A DNA stretch of 64,000 bases from Fragilaria crotonensis (taxonomy: Eukaryota; Bacillariophyta; Fragilariophyceae; Fragilariales; Fragilariaceae). Within the stretch, counting starts at the first letter, position 1. Each line of letters begins with the position of its first letter. The notes below the pieces were generated by a model. It did not search any database and was not told where the DNA came from. It was given only the letters and a program-made list of their open reading frames with translations. Positions 29,402 through 39,485 of this stretch are shown here, one piece after another. The DNA is taken from the NCBI GenBank assembly GCA_022925895.1, contig JAKSYS010000047.1, positions 62,001 through 126,000 on the forward strand, written 5' to 3'. Position numbers and translations under genes: made by a program.

Positions 29402-30960
29402 TTCTTCTGATTATAATCTGGACGAGACACGTAGTAGGCATCTTGGACATCGCTCCATCCCCAAGTAAACCTGCCCAAAAACAGATGCGTCCACCCAATA
29501 TTATTTTGTTGATGTATCATTTGACAGAGGTGTGCGTCGTCGTAAGGCGATTGATCCAGATTGTAATCGTCGGGATCCGGGCACTCCAGCCACCCGCGAA
29601 TGCCTGCGACAAGTATATCGCGAAGAAGTGGGCGGGTATTCCCTTTATCGCACGTATCCTTGATTGCTTCCAGCATAGACGTTCTCCACGCTTCGCGGCT
29701 TGGGTTTTGGCATCGAAGGATATGTGTCCAATCTTCATCGCGGTGATTGCAACTGGGGCATCCTCGTCGACTTGGGTCATTCCGATGCAATTTATGATTG
29801 GTGGGCAATATACCGTGGACCAATTTGATATAGTGGTCGCGCTGTTTCATCCGCTTTTTAAGGCTTGTACCATGTGCCGTCCAGTTTATGTTCCGCATTT
29901 CTGTGCCCGACCAGCGCTGTCGTGACTGAATGTACTCCAATAATGGCTTGTATGTGGCTTGATGACGAATCGCCTTTTTATAATTGGAAGTAATGCTGCC
30001 TTGCGCGGTGACGAGGTGGACGCCCGCTCCTTCTGTTAAATGTGCGATTGGGCGGATCGCGCCATGATCGCGATGATAAGTATTTGCCAATTTATCCGCA
30101 TCGACATTCAATTGAGCCAATAAACTTAACTGCCGGTATGCTATTCTTCGATCCTGATGGCCTCGGACGTGTTGCAGTTGTAATCCTGGCATCTCCTTGA
30201 GGAGCCTTCGGATGTTGACTAGTAAATCCCAATCAGGGATAAAAGGATCAAGTGGGACTAGCGTCGGGTCGTGCGCCAGGTGTGCTTCATCCACTGCTTC
30301 CCCCATATCGTGTCGTGTCACGCCACGGATTGTATCAATTAAACTCAAACTGTCGGTCGCCAGAATCCCCTGCCATGGTTCGTACTGGTACGTGAACTCG
30401 GCCAATCGCTTTAGGAAACATAGGATCGCGAGCATTCCATATGCTTCGGACCTGTATGATGTGGGAGTTGCGCCTGGTGCAGGACCCATGCCTTCTGCAG
30501 CCCGTTCGCCAACGTCAGTGCTTAAGATCCATCCATAGGCCCCCATCTGTTTCAGCCACACGGACCCATCGCTCACACCGCGTAGACCGTGAGTGAGTGC
30601 TTCGCTGATTGTGAAGGCATCTGTTGAACAATCCATATGCGATAATAATTCTGCTTCCCAAGGTGCCAGAGTTTGTACGTATTGATCAAACGTCGCAGGA
30701 TGGACCACTTTGGGAATGAATAGGCTTGAAGCGCGGGATACTCGCCAGGTAGTAGGGGATTCAGGAAGGACATCAACTGGTAAGCTCTCACCGGCTATAT
30801 CTTGCCATGAACAAAGGTTGTTGGTATAGTGGTAAACGTCATCGCCATCCGCACTCCTCAACCGACATTGCATAAATTGTTCATGAACGCGAACCCAAAG
30901 TCTTCGATGGAGACGGTACGCTTGGTGTCGTTGTCGTTGCTTCTGATAGGTTGTATCCAT
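29251..30960 (-). CDS. LINE family 2 ORF2 C-terminus: RNase H and CCHC finger
   Basis: The 569-residue frame carries the RNase H active-site set at about Asp131 (SDGS), Glu172 (RSEAYGML), Asp203 (ATDSLSL) and Asp287 (LNVDAD), plus HVRGHQD at 264-270. At 401-417 lies a C-x2-C-x8-H-x3-C finger (CPSCNHRDEDWTHILRC), as often found near the end of LINE ORF2. It is continued upstream by 30858-31148 and downstream by 29042-29401 in other frames. Confidence 0.85.
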   Translation of the reverse strand: MDTTYQKQRQRHQAYRLHRRLWVRVHEQFMQCRLRSADGDDVYHYTNNLCSWQDIAGESLPVDVLPESPTTWRVSRASSLFIPKVVHPATFDQYVQTLAPWEAELLSHMDCSTDAFTISEALTHGLRGVSDGSVWLKQMGAYGWILSTDVGERAAEGMGPAPGATPTSYRSEAYGMLAILCFLKRLAEFTYQYEPWQGILATDSLSLIDTIRGVTRHDMGEAVDEAHLAHDPTLVPLDPFIPDWDLLVNIRRLLKEMPGLQLQHVRGHQDRRIAYRQLSLLAQLNVDADKLANTYHRDHGAIRPIAHLTEGAGVHLVTAQGSITSNYKKAIRHQATYKPLLEYIQSRQRWSGTEMRNINWTAHGTSLKKRMKQRDHYIKLVHGILPTNHKLHRNDPSRRGCPSCNHRDEDWTHILRCQNPSREAWRTSMLEAIKDTCDKGNTRPLLRDILVAGIRGWLECPDPDDYNLDQSPYDDAHLCQMIHQQNNIGWTHLFLGRFTWGWSDVQDAYYVSRPDYNQKKCRTGSAWQVAIISCLGTIGTCYGNAEIRPSMVPLRRKQHLSSGRTHSEH

Positions 30961-31148
30961 GGACCCAAGGGTTGGTGTAACCGGCCTCGTTCATCGCTCC
31001 ATAACAAGTTTGCTTTGCACCAGAGTTTCCATTCTGTAACCGATGGTCGTTGTTGATTGATGTGGTGGACGCCATGGGTGACGCTACACTCTGCAGAAAT
31101 TTGTCCTGCCAGTTTAGCGGGATCTAACTCGTCGTGGGTTTGGAACAA
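30858..31148 (-). CDS. LINE family 2 ORF2: remnant just upstream of RNase H
   Basis: The frame matches LINE family 1 in the stretch EWKLW...RLHQPLG.W, which precedes RNase H there. Its upstream end abuts ORF1 sequence at about 31160, marking the internal deletion junction. Confidence 0.55.
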   Translation of the reverse strand: MFQTHDELDPAKLAGQISAECSVTHGVHHINQQRPSVTEWKLWCKANLLWSDERGRLHQPLGPWIQPIRSNDNDTKRTVSIEDFGFAFMNNLCNVG

Positions 31149-31159
31149 GGCGTGCGCTC

Positions 31160-32573
31160 TGAGTCAGTCATTTGGGAAAAAACAACCGAGGGATGTAGAG
31201 AGCCGAGCTTTCACCGGTTAGAATAGACGCTAGTGCTTCGCTGAGAGTATGAACATTCTTGTTGCCACACTGTACCGCCAGGTGGGGAATTTGTTGATCC
31301 AGGGAGTACGCTTGTGGAGGAGAATGTCAAGGGGACGTGGGTGTGGTAACATCTGTCGAAGACTCTGCAGATACCTAAGACGGTGCGTTGTCATAGGAGC
31401 TTTGAGTAGAATGTAGCCGGCAACAACCAATTTTCCGCTGATACTTGTGCAATTGGAGAACGAGACAGTAACATCATGTTTGTCGAGTTTTTCCTTTGTG
31501 GTCTCAAGATTCCGCCATTTACTGGGAGTAGTGCTAGAGAATCCGAAACGAATAGGAATGACGATCTCGATTTGGAAGGAATGATTCCAATAGAGGGACA
31601 GATATACTGACGAACATCGTCTGGAGACATTTTGGAAATTGAGTTGTTCACATCAGTTCCAGAGTGTTGCCATTTGTATAGAAGGCCATCATCGTCATCG
31701 AAAAGGTCATCAAGAAGCTTATAGATCTCCTCCTTCAGTTGCTGAGTATTGCTCGAGATTTGAGTGACGTCAAAAGATACCTTCCAGCGCAAAGTAACTC
31801 GATGGGTGCCATCACAGACAGGAACATTGAGAGTAGGAATCAACACAGACTGTTTGCCATCAGAAACAGCTGATTGCTCGTCACGATCCGAAGGGCGTTT
31901 TTGTCCTCTGGGCACCGTGGAAGTGCTAGCTTAGGATGTCTCTTCAGCAATAGTGCCTGGTTTGGAACGGTTTGAAAGAAGAGATGATGCCGTGACAAAA
32001 GTCTTTGTAGGATTGGCTTTTTGGGTTTATTCGACTTAGATGTAACTTCAGACCACGGATTGGAAAGTTGGGTTCGAGAAAACTCTTTCCAGGTAGTGAT
32101 GTTGAATCAAGTTTGAAGGCGGAATCAGCATGCTTCGCCAAGTATGGTTGTGACCTCGTCGCTCCCCAGGCTTGGAGCTTGGGAGGAATGTCTATCTTTG
32201 GTCAAGATGATAGACATACTGATACCAGACAAGACAATGCATCTTGAGAGGATCAATAACACCTTCCTCCATGATTGAATCGAACGAAGCCATCTACGAC
32301 ATAACGGCCAAGAGTGATGTAACGGTGCCACAAGGTAGGAGTGGTGGAGTCACGATATTCTTCGGTCATTTCGCGAATGTTGGATTCTGGCGTTGTTTCA
32401 GGAAGCGTTGTCACGTTAACTGGAGGATCAATCCAGGTAGAGGTGTCGAAGTCGAAAATGGGATCATGTGGGGAGTTGGGGAGGCTGGGGAGAGAGACGG
32501 CTGGTGCCGACTTGTCAATCATGGTGAATTTCAACGAAAACACCACGTTGGAAGGATACTGAGGAACGGACAA
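31160..32573 (-). CDS. LINE family 2 ORF1 (truncated, frameshifted)
   Basis: Frames 32253-32573, 31391-31915 and 31230-31430 line up with the ORF1-like protein at 42460-44794. Shared stretches are DTSTWIDPPV / DRTDWMDPPV, then DGTHRVTLRWK / DGTHRITIKWK, then GYILLKAP. It ends near 31160 at the homologue of the LGSMTDEQ region and runs into ORF2 sequence. It is presumably the RNA-binding partner of ORF2. No zinc finger is seen. Confidence 0.65.
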
Positions 32574-32663
32574 CGGACAGAACGTAGTTTCGAAAACTTA
32601 GACTGTAAAAAGTGTATTCTGACTCGTTTGAGTCTCAACCACAAGTGATTCCACTTGACATGA

Positions 32664-33008
32664 TCACAAGGTCTGAAGGAATACAGTATTATGGCGTCTA
32701 CAGTTCGGCTAGTCGTTACAGTGCGACAGTGCAAGTGAAGGCGCAAGAGGCTGCGCAGTGCCTACGTACACGCTAACAGGGGGCACTATCGGTATACAAG
32801 TCGGATACGATTATATGTTACACATCCAGCGGCCGAAGACCGATAAACAGTACTCGCCGATATGCTGAAGGGAAAGATCCGCACGGCTCATCAATCCAAA
32901 CGGGTCGATTGTGCATCGCAGCATCTATCAATCTAGTTAACTTTAAATTCCAAACGGGTCGATTGTGCATCGCAGCATCTATCAATCTAGTTAACTTTTA
33001 AATCTTCA
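32664..33008 (+). repeat. DIRS leader repeat (partner 39486-39876)
   Basis: Sequence beginning TCACAAGGTCTGAAGG is nearly identical at both places. It ends with a ~50-bp unit (CCAAACGGGTCGATTGTGCA ... AGTTAACTTTTAAAT) present twice in each leader: at about 32897 and 32950 here, and 39722 and 39819 in the second leader. Confidence 0.85.
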
Positions 33009-35095
33009 ATGGCTCCCGCGATCAACCCCACTGCGGGCATAGACAAGTGGACAGAGTACTACTCCGCAACCGCAACGATGGGGACCGATCCAAGCACTTT
33101 CGACATGAACTCGAAAACTCTTGCCAGGAAAGTGGAGGGAACCTCAACAACGTGGGCCGACTCACCGACTACATCACCGGAAGCTCGTACGGGAACATGG
33201 TCCTGATCCCAGGCCGACCAGGACAAATGCAGCTGGTACACCACGGATTCGCCTGCAACACCACAGACGGATTTGCCCTGGCTTTCGCTCATGGCAACCT
33301 GGGGGACTGCACGACATTCAAGACCGTACCACGCGACGAGATGGTGGCTCCCATAGCCGGCAGAGACGACGACGACGAGGAAGGAGACGAGCGGAGGCGC
33401 AGCGCAACCCTCGACAGTATGCTTGGGCCCAATCGGGGAAGAGTTCGCCGCGCTTGAGCCGGAAGGAAACAACATCCTCGAACGCCTGCCCAACCACTGC
33501 TTCATCACTCCCGAGACCTTCCTACAGGTAAAGGGCCAAACTACTGGCCGCTAAAGACCTGGCGTTCCACATCATAGAAAAGTTCCAACAGTCCGTCGAA
33601 GACGACGACGAGATCAGTGTCGAAAGGAGGAAGAGGCATCTGGCCTAGAAGGGATACTAGCAACGCTCTGGGCATCCGCAAGAGGAATGCTGAAGGAGAT
33701 CCGAATGGACGACGTACCGGAAGACCCGATGATGAGCCACATCATAAAGGACGTGAGACGCAGGATCGGGGCGGAAGGGGAACCGTCGCAACCCCAAGCG
33801 ACGTAGCACCCGCTGTCGCCGGAGGGGCGACGGAGATAATGGCCCTGTCATCCCAGGCCATGGTCTCCCTCCTCAGCAAGTTCCAAGAGGGAACGAGGCT
33901 GACCGACAGAAGAAGGAATCCGACAAGTCCATACTCCGCACAATGGGCCCTACCCAGCGGGCCTTTTCACGGCCCTTTGCACCAGTAGTATGTCCAGAGA
34001 GCCAGCGATGTCGGACTTCATGATCAACCTGACAACAAGCAAATCTCCGCAAAAGCCATCAACTTGCTGCTGTCTGAGACCCGCGATTGGGAAGGGACCT
34101 TCTCCGAAGGGAGCCTCCACAAGATGCTGTCGCACGGATTCCTGTCACCAGATGCCAATCAGGCTAACCCTGGGGTTCACCTATTCATGTTCTACCCAAA
34201 GACCGCCGACATTGGGGGGAAAGCGCTCGGAGGCAAAGGGAGCACCGAACTGCTCCGCGAATACCTTGGCATGGATGTCGAGGAATCGACGCTCGACTAC
34301 TACATGAAGCAAGGTTTCTACACGCCCTCGACGCCGAACGACCTTCGCATAGTGCTCCGCACGGCCCTCGACATGCTACAGCTCCTGACGTGCGATAACA
34401 CGATAGCCGGGCGCGGACTCGCACATGTCTTGGACCCTCGCCGGTGGGGAAGAATGACCACAATCCTCAATGACCGGTTCAGCACCGAGCCGGAATTTGG
34501 GGCGAAGTTTTGCTACACCCTCGACAGGCACCTGCAGACATTCTTCGACAAAATGACCAGGTGGGGAGACGACGTCGCCGAGGAGGGACAACCCCGATAC
34601 CTCATGGCCAAGGCGGACGAGCTGATCGAGCGACTCGAGGACGGGCAGGGTCTCAATATTGTCCTCCCCGCTGCACTGAGGGCGAGCAAGCACGAGTCCA
34701 CCCCCACAAAGCGACGGGCAGCCAATGAGCCCAAGACCGCCACTCCGAAAAAGACAAAAAGGACGGAAGCGGCGGAAGCCATCGACGACACCGACCCGAA
34801 CGCCACACATGTCAATAACGAGATTGTCACTGACTGGCAGCTCCCCTCCGGCGTCAGCTACCTTGATCTCTTCAACGCGAAAATGCCAGGACTCAAAGGA
34901 TGGCCGGTGCTACTGGACACGCGCATATCAAAGAAGCAGAGCCGTACACGTAAGGCTCCCATGTGTCAAGTTCCAAGTATCGGGCCACTGCAAGCAGGGT
35001 GCTCCTCGCTCACGTCGCGGCGAGCGCGATGCCTGCCGACTCTCGTTCGAAGGCAAATGCGCTATTCAAAGCCGTCTACGCATCCTCGTGACGGG
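33009..35095 (+). pseudogene. DIRS-like gag, copy 1 (many frameshifts)
   Basis: This is the same protein as at 39877-41975 but cut into short frames (33009-33206, 33047-33457, 33617-33988, 34064-35125). Almost every break is a homopolymer one or two bases shorter than in copy 2, for example the C, G and T runs near 33065, 33082 and 33102. The longest frame, 34064-35125, keeps the C-terminal half and bridges a point where copy 2 is itself broken (34437, TCGCC against CGCC). Function as in copy 2. Confidence 0.75.
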
Positions 35096-35100
35096 GACGG

Positions 35101-35161
35101 CCCTAACCCTAACCCTAACCCCTAACCCCTAACCCCTAACCCCTAACCCCACCCCAACCCC
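35101..35161 (-). repeat. Telomere-like tract (CCCCTAA)n between gag and pol
   Basis: About 50 bp of CCCTAA/CCCCTAA units, then a degenerate ACCCCAACCCC. The C-rich strand is the plus strand, opposite to the 8351-8796 array. It begins exactly after the bases GACGG that follow the gag stop; gag copy 2 continues at that point with unrelated sequence. Confidence 0.9.
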
Positions 35162-35189
35162 ACGACTCCAACCGAATTCCTCTTCTTCT

Positions 35190-37109
35190 ATGGCCCGACG
35201 GTCGGAGCGGCGAGGGACTGGGACGGAGAGGCTACGAGACATAAACAGCGGAAGCATACCTCGTGAAGAGCCAGGCGATGGTAGTACACCTCGCAGGACA
35301 GTCGCTGTTGGCAGTACGCCTCGCGACGCGACCACGCCAAGCGGCAGCGCGCCGCACACACAACACGGAGCCGCTATGGCCCGCAGCGTCGGCAGTACGC
35401 CTCGCACTAACAGTGAAGCGAGTATGGCTCACACCCCCGACAACTCGGAGCCCGGCCCGAAGTACCCGAGCAGTATGCCGAGGAGGGAACGGCACACCAA
35501 CGCGTCACCAAGGGACCTATTCCCTACAATCAAGCCGGCACTGACGGATGTAGAGTCCGCCGCCGCAGCGCGTCGAGCGCGGCTGCGACGCGAAGCGACG
35601 GGGGCAGACTGTACCAGCGCTCCCAAGCTAGTACGCAATCAATTCTCGAGACAGGAGCGCAAGGAGGCGACCGTCGGCGACGAGGGAGTATCGAACGCAA
35701 CCAAGCGGAGTATCGCTCGGAACGCGCAGCGGCTCAGGGAGGCGGACGAGAACGACGCGTCAATCTTAGGTGAGTCGAATCGGATCAGGACTTGCTCGGT
35801 TACCACGACACCATTCTTGCCGGCAGACCCCAAGGCGTTCTTCCCTGTGCCGCTGCTGGGCCCCGACGACTCGTGCGACCCGCCTACATGGTTCCTCGAG
35901 GCGGTCAGAGGGATATGCAACACCAGGACAGCGACGCCGTCCAAACCCCCGTTCAGGTTCGAACCCGGTAAGGAGGCGGCCTCGCACAACGCAAAGCTCC
36001 TCCAGGGATTCGGCTACGACTTGGGAAGGCTGATCCAAGCACACGCATCGACCACCCTAGGGTTCGGGTCCGAGTTCAGGACCGTTCCCGAACTTCGACC
36101 CCTGCTGGGAGGGCACAGCCACTTCGAGAAGTTGGCAGAACTGCTCACTAACGGGATGGAATACGTGTTCACTCGTGAGCTCAGCGAGACCGAGAGGAAA
36201 GACGAAGTCGGAGCGATGTTGGCCCGTGGCAACCACAAATCGGCGCAGTCTGAGCAGGACCAAGTCGGAAAACTCATTTCCAAGGACGTGCTCCACGGAT
36301 TCACAATCCCGATCCCGGTGGAGACCGTGGTGCTGATACCGGGGGCCATGGTACAACCGCTCGGCCTGGTCCAGCAGTGGACAGTCGCTCCGGATGGAGA
36401 GAGGGTCATCAAATACCGGTTGACCCAAGACCTAAGCTTTTCAACCGATAAGAAAGCCCCCACCGTCTCGATCAATTCCCGGGTGGACATGGCGTCCTAT
36501 CCGGAAATGATATACGGGTGGTGCTTGCCTCGCATCATCCACTACATTGTCTCGCTCCGGATCCACAGCCCTACTCTGCTGATACTCATCAGCAAGTACG
36601 ATTACAGTGATGCATATCGCAGGATGGCCCACAGCGCCAAAGCGGCCACTCAAACAGTGTCCGTCAACGGCGATACGGCATTCGTGTCCCTCCGCCTGAC
36701 CTTCGGGGGTTCTCCGAACCCCCCAACCTGGTGCATGTTCTCCGAACTTGTCACCGACCTGGCTAATGAGATAGCTCAGTGCGGCGAGTGGGACCCCGAG
36801 GAGCTCAGAAGCCCCGCCCAACCGCTGACACCTGAGCCCATCAGGCTACCTCGCGACATCCCAGTGGCGACAGGAAGGGAGATGGCGGTTCTCGTACCGC
36901 GCCCGCAGAGGGGAGGTAAGGTCGATGGCTTCATTGATGACCTCATCAACATATTCATCGACACGCCGGAGAATTGCGCCCGGCAGCCGCACGTAGTGCC
37001 GCTTGCGATGCATGTAACCAGTCGCCCCCCACGCCGGCGACGAAGAGGAACCAGTACCCAGGAGACCGATACTCTCGCAACCAAAACTAATTGCGGAGGG
37101 GCGACCTGA
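35190..37109 (+). CDS. DIRS-like pol: reverse transcriptase
   Basis: 639 codons from an ATG 29 bases after the tract. Residues 1-~170 are a Ser/Pro/Arg-rich leader with repeated GSTPR-type words. The RT follows: VIKYRLTQDLSFS (fingers), KYDYSDAYRRM (motif A), LRLTFGGSPNPPTWCMFSE (motif B) and GFIDDLINIF (motif C, Asp pair). The C-terminal 30 residues are out of frame; the natural frame continues at 37123. It copies the element RNA into DNA. Confidence 0.87.
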   Translation: MARRSERRGTGTERLRDINSGSIPREEPGDGSTPRRTVAVGSTPRDATTPSGSAPHTQHGAAMARSVGSTPRTNSEASMAHTPDNSEPGPKYPSSMPRRERHTNASPRDLFPTIKPALTDVESAAAARRARLRREATGADCTSAPKLVRNQFSRQERKEATVGDEGVSNATKRSIARNAQRLREADENDASILGESNRIRTCSVTTTPFLPADPKAFFPVPLLGPDDSCDPPTWFLEAVRGICNTRTATPSKPPFRFEPGKEAASHNAKLLQGFGYDLGRLIQAHASTTLGFGSEFRTVPELRPLLGGHSHFEKLAELLTNGMEYVFTRELSETERKDEVGAMLARGNHKSAQSEQDQVGKLISKDVLHGFTIPIPVETVVLIPGAMVQPLGLVQQWTVAPDGERVIKYRLTQDLSFSTDKKAPTVSINSRVDMASYPEMIYGWCLPRIIHYIVSLRIHSPTLLILISKYDYSDAYRRMAHSAKAATQTVSVNGDTAFVSLRLTFGGSPNPPTWCMFSELVTDLANEIAQCGEWDPEELRSPAQPLTPEPIRLPRDIPVATGREMAVLVPRPQRGGKVDGFIDDLINIFIDTPENCARQPHVVPLAMHVTSRPPRRRRRGTSTQETDTLATKTNCGGAT

Positions 37110-37122
37110 AGAGGTTCAGACC

Positions 37123-38045
37123 GTGTTGGGCTGGCGACTGGACACGAGGCGACTCGAGATAGCCCTGCCAAAGGACAAGTACGTCGCCTGGCTAGGGGAC
37201 ATCAAGAAGATCAGAGGAATCAGCGGATGCACACATGCCGAGTTGGAGACCTTGGTGGGTAGGCTGAATCACACGGCCTACATCCTCCCCAACGCCCGCC
37301 ACTTTCTGAACCGCATAAGGGCTGGCCTCCACCGGCGACCGAACGGGGGCGTCAAGGGCAGGGGCCTGAAGATGGGCGCTGAAGCCATGGAGGACTTGGC
37401 TCTCTGGGAAGATTTCCTGAGCGATGCCCACGCCGGTGTATCAATGAACCTACTGGTAACGAGGACGCCGAACAAGGTATGCTGGTCCGACGCGTGCCCC
37501 TATGGTATGGGGGGTTACAGCCTGTCTGGGCGGGCGTGGAGGGTCCGTATACCAGAATCCAGCCCGATATTTGGCCATCGGGGGGGTGAACAACCTCCTC
37601 GAGTTTGTCGGCATGACCATAAACGTCTGGCTCTCGTGCCTAGAAGACGAGTCATCGGAAAGCTGCATCCTGGCAATCGGCGACAACACCTCTGCCCTGG
37701 GCTGGCTTCACAATACATCCAGACTGGAGCCGACTTGGATAGCACACGCGGCCCACCTTGTAGTGGCCCGGAAGATAGCGTCGCTGCTGATGGAGTTTAA
37801 GTGCTGCCTCGCGTCCCAACACATCAAGGGTGAACTCAATGTGGTCGCCGACCTGTTATCGTTCTCGGGAGATGGAAGGGGGAAGAAACACCCCCTCGCA
37901 TTTGACAACCCAGCCAACGACGTACTAACTGCGCGCTTCCTACACGCCCTACCATCACAGGTTCCGGAGGGCTTCGTCATCTCTCAGCTGCCGGACGAAA
38001 TACTCTCTTGGACAACGCAAGTGCTTCTAATCGCCGAATCATATT
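37123..38045 (+). CDS. DIRS-like pol: RT connection and RNase H (frameshifted)
   Basis: Frame 37123-37800 gives the connection (VLGWRLDTRRLEIALP, LVGRLNHTA) and the start of RNase H (VCWSDACPYGMGGYSL). After a break near 37580, frame 37502-38383 carries the rest: LAIGDNTSALGWL, LASQHIKGELNVVADLLSF. The acidic residues in SDACP, GDNTS and VVADLLS fit RNase H catalytic positions. Confidence 0.75.
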
Positions 38046-39258
38046 TGACGGGCGACAAGAAGGGAGCAACGAAACCTACGACAGAACGTGGCGACGGTGG
38101 GAAGGGTTCTGCGAGCACGCCGGGTACAACTCTGACCCCTACCTCGCTCTGCTATCGGTCGACGAACAACAACTCGTCATCAGAGCCTTCCTCAACTTCT
38201 ATCGAGTGGCCAATTGGGACCCAAACGGCAGACCTGACGGAACTCGTAAAGTCCCAGTGGTCGCGAGCACTTTGCGCAAAACCACAAGCAACCTGGCTGC
38301 GGCGTTTCGGCGGAATATCGGGCAAAGCCCCTTGCACCTCCCGGGGTCTTCCAACTTGCGACCCTTCGTGCGAATGTGGCTAAAGGCGTGCGACAACGGC
38401 GACCCGCCCAAGAAGCAGCAGCGAGCAGTCACGCCCCAGCTCCTGAGATCTATGTATGATCAATCTGGGTGCAACTCCGAGGCCGGTCACGACAGCGAGG
38501 CAGCAATCGTCGCGGAGATCGCGATAGTTGCTTATTTTTTCGCGATGCGGTCGTGCGAGATAACGGTCACACCGGCACCGGGAAGGACCAAGATCACCCG
38601 ACTGAGGGGTGTAACGTTTCGTGATCACGGAAACAGGGAGATGGACCAAAAGACAGGGGATTTGGCGGAGGCTCGCCGAGTCACTGTCACATTCGAGGAC
38701 CAGAAGAACGGACTGAAGAACGACCGTCGAACGCACGAGAAGACAGGAGACCCCGTGATGTGTCCCGTCCTCCGCCTCGCGTCGCTGGTAAATCGAGTCC
38801 TACGAATGGTGCCGGCGGCTGGCCCAGACACACCGCTGAGCGCCACCCGACTGGGACGAGAGCACTCGAGAGTATCGTCCGAGACACTCAGGAGAAACCT
38901 ACGATCCGCGTGCACACTGGGAGGCGGAAAGGAAAAATTCGGTTACACAGCGGCTGACATCGGGACGAGGTCAATTCGCTCGGGGGCAGCGATGGGCCTA
39001 TTCCTGATGAACCACCCCGTGGCGAAGATCATGATCCTTGGACGATGGTCGTCGGACGCCTTCCTGGACTACATCCGCCCACAGGTATTGGAGTGGACCA
39101 ATCAGATGAGTTCCGACATGATAAGGAACAACTCATTCTTTGATGCATCCGACGACAGGCGGGCCAGCAAAGACGACCCCCGGACACGGCGCCTCAAGCC
39201 AGTGACGATCGCAGACGGGGGCAAGAAGATGGCAAGCAAGCTCCACCTCCACCATTGA
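38008..39258 (+). CDS. DIRS-like tyrosine recombinase
   Basis: A 416-residue, apparently intact enzyme. The N-terminal SAM-like core-binding part spans ~20-130 (TYDRTWRRWEGFCEHAG). The catalytic part spans ~140-360: first Arg in FFAMRSCEIT (Arg181), box II as IGTRSIRSGAAMGLF (Arg324), then ILGRWSSDAFLDYIRP with Trp347 in the second-His position and the likely Tyr nucleophile at 355. It inserts circular element DNA by recombination, so no target duplication is expected. Its start overlaps the end of the RNase H frame. Confidence 0.87.
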   Translation: MDNASASNRRIIFDGRQEGSNETYDRTWRRWEGFCEHAGYNSDPYLALLSVDEQQLVIRAFLNFYRVANWDPNGRPDGTRKVPVVASTLRKTTSNLAAAFRRNIGQSPLHLPGSSNLRPFVRMWLKACDNGDPPKKQQRAVTPQLLRSMYDQSGCNSEAGHDSEAAIVAEIAIVAYFFAMRSCEITVTPAPGRTKITRLRGVTFRDHGNREMDQKTGDLAEARRVTVTFEDQKNGLKNDRRTHEKTGDPVMCPVLRLASLVNRVLRMVPAAGPDTPLSATRLGREHSRVSSETLRRNLRSACTLGGGKEKFGYTAADIGTRSIRSGAAMGLFLMNHPVAKIMILGRWSSDAFLDYIRPQVLEWTNQMSSDMIRNNSFFDASDDRRASKDDPRTRRLKPVTIADGGKKMASKLHLHH

Positions 39259-39262
39259 GAGT

Positions 39263-39485
39263 ACTGGATGACCGACAACAAAGAATTCAATGGCTGGAAC
39301 ATCCAGAAACTCCGGGGAGTTGGAGCTACATTACTGCCAAGGAATGCAATTCCTCGGCCAAGCCAAAAAGCCATGTCTACTTGTAGTACAGTACTACTAC
39401 TAGAATTAATAACATGAGGAGTGCGGTCCCAAGCAAGAATACTACAGAACGACAGACTGGTTTCGACGCAGAGAATCAAGCGTCG
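39263..39485. other. Spacer between recombinase gene and second leader
   Basis: No gene. The 20-mer CTGGAACATCCAGAAACTCC at 39295-39314 recurs at 39791-39810, inside the second leader. This kind of displaced direct repeat would fit split terminal repeats of a DIRS-order element. Confidence 0.4.

Larger units (their letters stand above)
29042..32600 (-). mobile_element. LINE family 2, internally deleted
   Basis: The minus strand shows ORF1 (32573 to ~31160) fused directly to the C-terminal part of ORF2 (31148 to 29042). Endonuclease and RT palm are missing. It is related to LINE family 1 in ORF2 (shared EWKLW, RLHQPLG, GPAPGAT and HVRGHQD stretches). In ORF1 it is related to the element at 42460-45084. 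It interrupts the Copia element on its right-hand (3') side. Confidence 0.8.
32664..39262 (+). mobile_element. DIRS-like tyrosine-recombinase retrotransposon, copy 1
   Basis: The order is leader (32664-33008), gag, telomere-like tract, RT, RNase H, tyrosine recombinase. This set (RT with RNase H plus a tyrosine recombinase instead of a DDE integrase) defines the DIRS order. Gag and pol are separate frames. The leader and gag are repeated at 39486-41988. Complete ends cannot be fixed by eye, because DIRS elements have inverted or split repeats. Confidence 0.9.
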
